6,329 nt of DNA from assembly GCA_903825095.1 (NCBI GenBank), contig CAIJZF010000308.1, positions 1 through 6,329 on the forward strand, read 5' to 3'. The notes beneath the pieces were generated by a model. It was not told the origin of the DNA and did no database searches. It saw nothing but the letters and a program-made list of their open reading frames with translations. Positions 1 through 5,322 of this stretch are shown one piece after another (position 1 is the first letter of the stretch; each line of letters opens with the position of its first letter). A program made the position numbers and the translations under genes. The stretch is from an uncultured Bacteroidota bacterium (GTDB lineage Bacteria > Bacteroidota > Bacteroidia > Chitinophagales > Chitinophagaceae).

Positions 1-81
1 CAAAAATAGGCTAATCGAGGTTTTTTTACACTTATTTTACAACAAAAATTGAAGGTTTTTTTATAAATGGCTTTCATGTGC

Positions 82-89
82 TACTTTTG
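82..89 (+). promoter_or_regulatory. Probable Bacteroidota -7 promoter element of efp
   Basis: The sequence TACTTTTG matches the Bacteroidota housekeeping -7 consensus TAnnTTTG exactly. It would place transcription start near base 95 and give a short A-rich leader of about 25 nt before the efp ATG at 122. The -33 side is weak: only a T-run at 55-62 lies at a suitable distance, and the TTG at 49-51 is too far upstream. No Shine-Dalgarno sequence precedes the ATG, which is usual for this phylum. The remainder of bases 1-81 is T/A-rich. CGAGG followed by seven T at 16-27 could be the right arm of a terminator of a gene outside the window, but its partner arm is not in view. Confidence 0.5.
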
Positions 90-121
90 CCGTTCTCTCA
101 GACAAATTAAAAAAAACAATT

Positions 122-685
122 ATGGCAACAACTTCAGACATTAGTCGTGGAATGATTCTAAAATTAGATGGTAACTTATACTCTGTTGTAGAATTTGGTG
201 AAAATAAAACCGCTCGTGCAGCCGCTAAAATATGGGCTAAATTGAAAGGGGTAGATAATAAAAGATCTATTGAAAAAACATGGAATAGCGGTGAAAACAT
301 ATACCCTGTGCGTGTGGAGAAGAAGGCTTTTCAATACTTATATAAAGATGACAATGGCTATAACTTAATGAACAATGAGACTTTTGAGCAAATCGCGATG
401 GCCGAGGAAATGATCGACGCCCCTCAGTTTTTAATTGATGGCGCAGAGGTATTTGTCTTTATGAATACAGAAACGGAACTTCCAATTGGAGCAGAGCTTC
501 CAGAAAAGATAGACGTTAAAATTACTTATTGTGAGAACGGCGTGAAAGGAGATACCGCAACGCGTGCCCTTAAAGCTGCTACGATTGAATCGGGAGCGAC
601 TGTAATGGTGCCTTTGTTCGTTAATGAGGGAGAGAAGATTAAGATTAATACCAAAAACGGAGAATACGTTGAAAGAGTTAAATAA
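122..685 (+). CDS. efp: Elongation factor P, arginine-tip variant
   Basis: EF-P binds the ribosome between the P and E sites and relieves stalling at consecutive prolines. The 187-residue product has the usual length and three beta-barrel domains: a KOW-like N-terminal domain (about 1-63), an OB domain (about 64-127, with the family block NNETFEQI at 84-91 and IDAPQFL at 98-104) and a C-terminal OB domain with GDTAT (143-147), the EF-P signature region around 151-170, and the typical YVERVK ending. The start ATG at 122 gives MATTSDI, close to the common MATTAD start. The unusual part is the loop that contacts the P-site tRNA. Most Bacteroidota EF-Ps I recall read KPGKG here, whereas this protein reads NKTARAAAK (28-36), so Arg32 (codon 215-217) replaces the modified lysine. 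That resembles the NKSGR loop of Pseudomonas EF-P, which is rhamnosylated on Arg32 by EarP. The family call is certain; the modification is inference. The gene has its own promoter and terminator. Confidence 0.97.
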   Translation: MATTSDISRGMILKLDGNLYSVVEFGENKTARAAAKIWAKLKGVDNKRSIEKTWNSGENIYPVRVEKKAFQYLYKDDNGYNLMNNETFEQIAMAEEMIDAPQFLIDGAEVFVFMNTETELPIGAELPEKIDVKITYCENGVKGDTATRALKAATIESGATVMVPLFVNEGEKIKINTKNGEYVERVK

Positions 686-741
686 TTTATCTTGGCTCTT
701 TTTGTAGCCTAATTCAGCCTTAAAACAGGCCTAAAATACCT

Positions 742-773
742 AGAAAAGCCCCGAATCCTCGGGGTCTTTTTTT
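742..773 (+). terminator. Rho-independent terminator after efp
   Basis: A perfect 6-bp stem CCCCGA/TCGGGG (749-754 with 759-764) closes a 4-nt loop ATCC. It is followed by TCTTTTTTT and preceded by AGAAAAG, so the A and T tracts can extend the stem. It lies about 60 bases after the efp stop. It suggests that efp ends mostly as a single-gene transcript and that accBC needs its own promoter or read-through. Confidence 0.85.
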
Positions 774-774
774 G

Positions 775-856
775 CCCAAAATTGCCCATTTTTAATAAAA
801 AAAGCCCTTTTTTTCGCGAAAATCCATAAAAATACCCCAATTTTACCCAAAATTGC
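775..856 (+). repeat. Direct repeat CCCAAAATTGC in the efp-accB gap
   Basis: The 11-mer CCCAAAATTGC occurs at 775-785 and again at 846-856, 71 bases apart, with the second copy ending 5 bases before the accB ATG. A further CCCAA lies at 836-840. The gap between the efp terminator and accB is made almost wholly of A/T runs broken by CCC groups. I find no TAnnTTTG element in it, so the accB promoter is not identified. The repeat could be a pair of regulatory half-sites or low-complexity chance. Confidence 0.4.
811..822. promoter_or_regulatory. Perfect 12-bp palindrome, possible operator upstream of accB
   Basis: TTTTCGCGAAAA is a perfect inverted repeat centred 45 bases before the accB ATG. 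The CGCG core is conspicuous in surroundings nearly free of CG. Its position fits an operator for a dimeric repressor controlling accBC, but I recognise no specific regulator site. It could also be a weak hairpin or chance. Confidence 0.3.
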
Positions 857-861
857 TAAAC

Positions 862-1329
862 ATGGACTTGAAACAAATTCACGATTTAATTAAGGTGGTA
901 AACAAGAGTAATATCGGAGAGATAAGCATCGAAGATAAAGACGGAAAAGTAACCATTAAACAAAAAGAAGAGCATGTAACAGTGAACTCGGTACCTGCAA
1001 CATATGCAGCAGCCCCAGTAGCCATGGCAGCTCCTTCTGCAGCTAATTCTGCTGCGCCAGCCGCACCAGTAGCTCCAGCTGCCACAAATTTATTGACCAT
1101 TAAAAGTCCAATGATTGGTACTTTTTATAGAAGAGCCGCTCCAGACAAGCCATTAATGGCTGAGGAAGGAACAGTAGTAGCTCCAGGTAAAGTGGTATGT
1201 ATTATTGAAGCGATGAAGCTTTTCAATGAGATTGAAAGTGAAGTCAAAGGAACCATTGTGAAAATTTTGGTAGAAGATGCCAGCCCAGTGGAGTATGACC
1301 AACCTTTATTCTTGGTTCAACCAGAATAA
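862..1329 (+). CDS. accB: Biotin carboxyl carrier protein of acetyl-CoA carboxylase
   Basis: BCCP carries CO2 on biotin from biotin carboxylase to the carboxyltransferase, the first committed step of fatty acid synthesis. From the ATG at 862 the protein has 155 residues, typical for AccB. An N-terminal segment (1-37, MDLKQIHDLIKVV) probably mediates subunit contact. An Ala/Pro-rich flexible linker covers about 44-75. The biotinyl domain begins at SPMIGTFY (82-89) and carries the biotinylation motif EAMK (116-119), so Lys119 (codon 1216-1218) is the biotin site. The reading frame stays open to a TTG at 853, but the extra three residues (MLN) do not belong to the family's usual start, so I use the ATG. 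It is followed 33 bp later by accC and is almost certainly co-transcribed with it. The carboxyltransferase genes accA and accD are not in the window. Confidence 0.97.
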   Translation: MDLKQIHDLIKVVNKSNIGEISIEDKDGKVTIKQKEEHVTVNSVPATYAAAPVAMAAPSAANSAAPAAPVAPAATNLLTIKSPMIGTFYRRAAPDKPLMAEEGTVVAPGKVVCIIEAMKLFNEIESEVKGTIVKILVEDASPVEYDQPLFLVQPE

Positions 1330-1362
1330 ACATTACCCATTTTCAAATTTTAATTCAGAAAA

Positions 1363-2700
1363 ATGTTCAAAAAGATTTTGATAGCCAATCGTGGCGAAAT
1401 TGCTTTACGTATTATTAGAACCTGCAGAGAGATGGGCATTAAAACAGTGGCCGTTTATTCTACAGCAGATAAAGATAGTTTGCATGTAAAGTTTGCTGAC
1501 GAAGCTGTTTGTATAGGTGGTCCTAAAGGACAAGAATCCTATTTAAATATTCCACATATCATGGCTGCCTGTGAAATTACCAATGCCGATGCAGTGCATC
1601 CGGGATATGGTTTTTTAGCAGAGAATGCAAAGTTTGCACAAATCTGTGCCGACCACGGTATTAAATTTATTGGGCCAACACCCGATATGATTAATAGCAT
1701 GGGTGATAAAATTACTGCCAAAGAAACCATGATTAAAGCAGGGGTTCCTGTAGTACCGGGTGGAGAAGGTTTATTGGAAGATGTTAATGCTGCTAAAAAA
1801 TTAGCGAAAGAAATTGGATACCCAGTGATTATCAAAGCCACTGCAGGTGGGGGTGGTAAAGGGATGCGTGTAGTATGGAATGAAGGAGAAATTGAAAAAG
1901 CATTTGAAACGGCTAAAATGGAAGCAGGGGCCAGTTTTAAAAACGATGGTTTGTACATGGAGAAATTCGTGGAAGAGCCAAGACATATAGAAATACAAGT
2001 AGCAGGAGACCAATATGGAAATGTTTGTCATTTGAGTGAGCGTGATTGTTCTATTCAAAGAAGACACCAAAAATTAGTTGAAGAATCTCCTTCACCTTTT
2101 ATGACACCAGAACTTCGTCAACGCATGGGTGAGGCTGCTATTAAAGCAGCAAGCGCTATTAATTACGAGAGTGTTGGTACGGTAGAATTTTTAGTAGATA
2201 AGAATCGTAATTTTTATTTCATGGAAATGAATACGCGTATTCAAGTAGAGCATTGTGTTACAGAAGAAGTGGTGAGCTATGATTTAATTAAAGAGCAAAT
2301 AAAAATTGCTGCTGGTGAAAAAATCTCCGGAAAGAATTATGAACCACAATTGCACGCCATTGAATGTCGCATCAATGCAGAAGATCCTTACAACGATTTT
2401 AGACCTTCGCCAGGAAAAATAACAGTACTCCATACCCCAGGTGGACATGGTGTGCGTGTGGATAGTCATGTATATGCAGGCTATGTCATTCCTCCCTACT
2501 ACGATTCAATGATTGGTAAATTAATCACAGTGGCTCAAACCCGTGAAGAAGCTATTAATACAATGTATCGCGCCTTAAGCGAGTATGTGATTGAAGGAGT
2601 GAAAACAACTATTCCATTCCATTTACAATTAATGCAGAACGAAGATTTTAGAAAAGGAAACTTCACAACTAAGTTCCTCGAAACTTTTAAGATCAAATAA
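1363..2700 (+). CDS. accC: Biotin carboxylase subunit of acetyl-CoA carboxylase
   Basis: This cytoplasmic ATP-grasp enzyme carboxylates the biotin on AccB using ATP and bicarbonate. The 445 residues match the usual AccC length, and the order of domains is intact. The N-terminal pre-ATP-grasp domain starts [13 protein letters not shown], and [10 protein letters not shown] lies at 79-88. ATP-binding lysines are Lys116 and Lys158, with the glycine-rich loop AGGGGKGMR at 161-169. Metal-binding and catalytic residues by family comparison are His208, Glu275, Glu288 and the motif MNTRIQVEH (289-297) with Arg292 and Glu296. The C-terminal domain includes ECRINAEDP (334-342) with Arg336. No lesion is seen. 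It ends at 445 residues without the carboxyltransferase or BCCP fusion found in pyruvate carboxylases, and the adjacent accB supports the acetyl-CoA carboxylase role over propionyl-CoA carboxylase. It shares a transcript with accB and is followed by hairpins at 2705-2794. Confidence 0.97.
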   Translation: MFKKILIANRGEIALRIIRTCREMGIKTVAVYSTADKDSLHVKFADEAVCIGGPKGQESYLNIPHIMAACEITNADAVHPGYGFLAENAKFAQICADHGIKFIGPTPDMINSMGDKITAKETMIKAGVPVVPGGEGLLEDVNAAKKLAKEIGYPVIIKATAGGGGKGMRVVWNEGEIEKAFETAKMEAGASFKNDGLYMEKFVEEPRHIEIQVAGDQYGNVCHLSERDCSIQRRHQKLVEESPSPFMTPELRQRMGEAAIKAASAINYESVGTVEFLVDKNRNFYFMEMNTRIQVEHCVTEEVVSYDLIKEQIKIAAGEKISGKNYEPQLHAIECRINAEDPYNDFRPSPGKITVLHTPGGHGVRVDSHVYAGYVIPPYYDSMIGKLITVAQTREEAINTMYRALSEYVIEGVKTTIPFHLQLMQNEDFRKGNFTTKFLETFKIK

Positions 2701-2704
2701 TCAT

Positions 2705-2743
2705 ATTTTAGTCCCATTTCTTCGAAAATTATGGGCCTAAAAT
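2705..2743 (+). other. Imperfect 13-bp inverted repeat just after accC
   Basis: The arms at 2705-2717 (ATTTTAGTCCCAT) and 2731-2743 (ATGGGCCTAAAAT) pair at 12 of 13 positions around a 13-nt loop, starting 5 bases after the accC stop. It is followed by ATTTTCTC rather than a clean T-run. It may be a 3' stabilising hairpin of the accBC mRNA or a decayed terminator, upstream of the stronger terminator at 2763. Confidence 0.5.
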
Positions 2744-2762
2744 ATTTTCTCTAATGATTTTT

Positions 2763-2794
2763 AAAAAGGCCCCATTCTTTGGGCCTTTTTTTTT
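2763..2794 (+). terminator. Rho-independent terminator of accBC
   Basis: The arms AAAAAGGCCC (2763-2772) and GGGCCTTTTT (2781-2790) form a perfect 10-bp stem with an 8-nt loop, and the T-run continues to 2794. The A-tract on the left makes it able to act in both directions. Confidence 0.88.
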
Positions 2795-2822
2795 CCTTAT
2801 TTATTTGGAGGAATTATTTATA

Positions 2823-2896
2823 GGAATGCTAATATAATTTTGAGCGAGCTTTCGAGCATTGCGCAGAGCGAGCGAAAAATTAGTATTGAGCATTCC
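2823..2896. repeat. REP-like palindromic element with GC-rich core
   Basis: The outer arms are GGAATGCT (2823-2830) and AGCATTCC (2889-2896), a perfect 8-bp inverted repeat. They extend inwards with gaps through the complementary stretches AATATAATTTT and AAAATTAGTATT. The core is far richer in G and C than its surroundings: GAGCGAGC occurs twice (2842-2849 and 2866-2873), TTTCG (2850-2854) can pair with CGAAA (2873-2877), and TGCGCA (2860-2865) is a palindrome near the middle. GAGCATT also occurs at 2854-2860 and 2888-2894. There is no open reading frame of note. The shape and location, in a convergent intergenic region between two terminators, fit a dispersed REP- or MITE-like sequence, but that needs other copies in the genome to confirm. 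Confidence 0.55.
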
Positions 2897-2936
2897 GTTA
2901 AAAGAAATTCTTTGTAAAACTAACAATAACGATATT

Positions 2937-2966
2937 AAAAAGGCCCCAATTTCTTGGAGCCTTTTT
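2937..2966 (-). terminator. Bidirectional terminator of the type III glutamine synthetase gene
   Basis: AAAAAGGCCCCAA (2937-2949) pairs with TTGGAGCCTTTTT (2954-2966), with one C-A mismatch (2945/2958) and a 4-nt loop. T-runs are present on both strands. It lies about 30 bases beyond the stop codon of the minus-strand gene and probably ends that transcript. It is very similar to the terminator at 2763 (shared 14-mer TTAAAAAGGCCCCA). Confidence 0.82.
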
Positions 2967-2996
2967 GTATTCTATCACTTTGGGGGATTGCTTTAA

Positions 2997-5189
2997 TTAA
3001 CGTAAGAACAACAACTCTCTGTACTTAGGCAAGGTCCATAATTCATCATCTACCAATTGCTCTAATTTATCAACGTGGTAGCGGATCTTGTCAAAGTATT
3101 GTGCTTTTACTTTTGCCTCGTATTCAATGGCTTTTTCTCTTGAGTTTACAATGTTGTTGGCTACTTTACGTGCTTCCACCATCGCATCTACGTTATCATA
3201 TACTTGTTGAATATGTGTGCTTACATCTTTTAATAAAGACAATTGACCTTTGTATAATTTTTCAGGTAATGCTGCTTCACGAAGTAAGCTTACATTTTTC
3301 AATAACTCGTTTTGATATTTCAGCGCAGAAGGAATAATATGGTTAGTGGCTAAGTCACCCATAATACGCGCTTCAATTTGTACTTTTTTAATGTACTTCT
3401 CTAATTCAATTTCATAACGCGCTTCTAATTCACTATGAGAGTAAATATTATTTTCTTTAAATAATTTCTTTGCTTTCTCAGTTACCATCGCATCTAATGC
3501 AACAGGCGTTGTCTTTAAATTAGGTAAGCCTCTTTTCTCTGCTTCTTTATGCCACTCTTCGCTATAACCATCGCCTTCAAATAAAATCTTTTTACTTGAC
3601 ACGATATATTTTTGAATGACTTGCATAATCGCAATCTCTTTCTTGTCTCCTTTCTCTATTAATGCATCTACTTCTGCAGCAAATTTGTTTAAAGTATCTG
3701 CCACAATAGTATTTAAAATTGTCATTGGGTGACCACAGTTAGCCGTAGAGCCCACCGCGCGGAATTCAAATTTATTTCCCGTAAAAGCAAAAGGAGAAGT
3801 ACGGTTACGATCGGTATTGTCTAATAATAATTCAGGAATGCTACGGTGTAAATCTAATTTTAAGATAGCTTCATCTTGCTCGTCAAACTTAGTACCCACG
3901 CGGCTTTCTACATCGTTCAATACTTTAGATAAATACTCACCTACGAATACTGAAATAATTGCAGGAGGGGCTTCATTGGCGCCTAATCTAAAATCATTAG
4001 AAGCAGAAGCAATAGAGGCTCTTAAAATATCGGCGTAATCATGCACGGCTTTAATAGTATTGACAAAGAAAGTCAAGAACATTAAATTGGTCTTAGGTGT
4101 TTTACCAGGTGCTAATAAGTTCACACCTGTATCGGTTGCTAAACTCCAGTTATTATGTTTACCACTTCCGTTAATACCTGCAAACGGTTTTTCATGTAGT
4201 AATACCACTAAATGATGTCTTTTAGCAACACGACTCATTACATCCATTAATAAAATGTTATGGTCAACCGCAATATTCACTTCTTCAAAAATAGGTGCAC
4301 ACTCAAATTGAGCAGGCGCTACTTCATTATGTCTTGTTCTTAAAGGAATACCTAATTTGTATGATTCATTTTCATAGTCACGCATAAAAGCGTACACTCT
4401 TTCAGGAATCGATCCAAAATAATGATCTTCTAATTGTTGTCCCTTAGCAGGTGCTGCGCCAAAAACGGTTCTTCCGCATTGAACTAAATCGGGTCTTGCA
4501 TTTACGAGTGCTTCATCAATTACAAAATATTCTTGCTCCCAACCTAAAGTAGGCGTTACCTTACTTACATTTTTATCAAATAAATTACAAACAGTCACTG
4601 CTGCTTTATTCAAAGCCTCTGTGGCTTTCATTAAAGGTGCTTTGTAGTCCAAAGATTCTCCAGTATAAGAAACGAAAATGGTAGGTACACATAAAGTTTT
4701 ACCATTGCCAATTTCAATAATGAATGGGGGAGAAGAGGGGTCCCATGCAGTATAACCTCTTGCTTCAAAAGTAGCTCTCAATCCACCACTTGGAAAACTG
4801 GAAGCATCTGGTTCTTGTTGTATTAAAGCAGCGCCATCAAATTCTTCAATGGCAGTTCCGTCCGATTTTAAAGTAAAAAAAGAATCATGCTTTTCTGCAG
4901 TACTGCCTGTCAAAGGTTGGAACCAATGTGTAAAGTGCGTTACTCCTTTTTGTTCTGCCCAAGCACGAATGCCGGTAGCAATTTGTCCAGCTACATTTCT
5001 TTCAATTTTTTTTGATCCTTTTATACTATTGATTAAACTTTTGTAGGCTTCGTCGCTAAGGAATTCTCTTGCAGTTTTTATATTAAAAACACTTTCCCCA
5101 AAAATGGCGGTAATTTTTTGTGAATGCACTTCTGGATTATTGATCCTTTCATGGCTCACATGATTGATGGCGTCGAATCTTAATGACAT
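2997..5189 (-). CDS. glnN: Glutamine synthetase, type III (GSIII)
   Basis: This enzyme makes glutamine from glutamate, ammonium and ATP. The 730-residue length is diagnostic of GSIII, the large dodecameric class first described in Bacteroides (about 729 residues), against roughly 340-470 for GSII and GSI. The N-terminal region has FTHWFQPLTGSTAEKHDSF (86-104). The catalytic core shows WEQEYF (217-222, metal-binding glutamates 218 and 220), RHNEVAPAQFE (286-296, with Glu289), GINGSGKHNNWS (338-349, with His345), and KFEFRAVGS (473-481, with Glu475 and Arg477) followed by NCGHPMTILN (484-493). The last 200 or so residues are a helical, charged extension typical of this class. The ATG at 5189 follows a good promoter at a short distance, and the protein begins MSLRFDA. 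No key motif is missing. It lies downstream of the type II enzyme on the same strand, but a terminator and its own promoter separate them. glnN is the symbol used for GSIII; many annotations write glnA. Confidence 0.97.
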   Translation of the reverse strand: MSLRFDAINHVSHERINNPEVHSQKITAIFGESVFNIKTAREFLSDEAYKSLINSIKGSKKIERNVAGQIATGIRAWAEQKGVTHFTHWFQPLTGSTAEKHDSFFTLKSDGTAIEEFDGAALIQQEPDASSFPSGGLRATFEARGYTAWDPSSPPFIIEIGNGKTLCVPTIFVSYTGESLDYKAPLMKATEALNKAAVTVCNLFDKNVSKVTPTLGWEQEYFVIDEALVNARPDLVQCGRTVFGAAPAKGQQLEDHYFGSIPERVYAFMRDYENESYKLGIPLRTRHNEVAPAQFECAPIFEEVNIAVDHNILLMDVMSRVAKRHHLVVLLHEKPFAGINGSGKHNNWSLATDTGVNLLAPGKTPKTNLMFLTFFVNTIKAVHDYADILRASIASASNDFRLGANEAPPAIISVFVGEYLSKVLNDVESRVGTKFDEQDEAILKLDLHRSIPELLLDNTDRNRTSPFAFTGNKFEFRAVGSTANCGHPMTILNTIVADTLNKFAAEVDALIEKGDKKEIAIMQVIQKYIVSSKKILFEGDGYSEEWHKEAEKRGLPNLKTTPVALDAMVTEKAKKLFKENNIYSHSELEARYEIELEKYIKKVQIEARIMGDLATNHIIPSALKYQNELLKNVSLLREAALPEKLYKGQLSLLKDVSTHIQQVYDNVDAMVEARKVANNIVNSREKAIEYEAKVKAQYFDKIRYHVDKLEQLVDDELWTLPKYRELLFLR

Positions 5190-5218
5190 ATTAGGTGTTT
5201 TTATATTTGAGAATTAAT

Positions 5219-5251
5219 CAAAGGTAGGGGCATTTGGGTAGGAGTAATCAA
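5219..5251 (-). promoter_or_regulatory. Probable promoter of the GSIII gene
   Basis: Read on the minus strand, TACCTTTG (5219-5226) is an exact match to the Bacteroidota -7 element TAnnTTTG. TTG (5249-5251) lies 22 bases further upstream as a plausible -33 element. Transcription would start near 5213, leaving an A/T-rich leader of about 23 nt without a Shine-Dalgarno sequence. The promoter sits immediately after the terminator of the upstream GSII gene. I see no clear operator palindrome for nitrogen control here. Confidence 0.6.
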
Positions 5252-5253
5252 CA

Positions 5254-5292
5254 AAAAATCCCCCATCCAATCTAATAGGAAGGGGGATTTTT
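5254..5292 (-). terminator. Rho-independent terminator of the GSII gene, bidirectional
   Basis: AAAAATCCCCC (5254-5264) and GGGGGATTTTT (5282-5292) form a perfect 11-bp stem. The 17-nt loop can itself add a short TCC/GGA pairing (5266-5268 with 5278-5280). On the minus strand the second arm ends in a T-run just before the GSIII promoter. It starts about 30 bases beyond the GSII stop codon, so the two synthetases are probably separate transcription units. Confidence 0.88.
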
Positions 5293-5322
5293 GACTAAAT
5301 CCATCTAAATATTACTAAAAAA

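Noticed and set aside
61..300. Minus-strand open frame of 79 codons overlapping the efp start
   Set aside because: It lies antisense to the promoter and N-terminal coding region of efp, has no recognisable family features, and is explained as a chance frame.
717..730. Small hairpin GCCT/AGGC after efp
   Set aside because: The stem is only 4 bp with no T-run; the real terminator is at 742-773.
853..861. TTG at 853 as an upstream start for accB
   Set aside because: It adds only MLN before the standard MDLKQI-type start and overlaps the CCCAAAATTGC repeat; the ATG at 862 is the better start.
879..1100. Minus-strand Ala/Gly-rich open frame inside accB
   Set aside because: Its composition is just the complement of the Ala/Pro linker codons of accB.
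1539..2070. Minus-strand open frames of 139 and 89 codons inside accC, and shorter ones at 2284-2717
   Set aside because: accC is full length and conserved throughout; these antisense frames have no family resemblance and overlap one another.
3101..5046. Plus-strand open frames at 3101-3337, 3817-4038 and 4849-5046
   Set aside because: All lie antisense to the intact GSIII gene and show no sign of independent coding.
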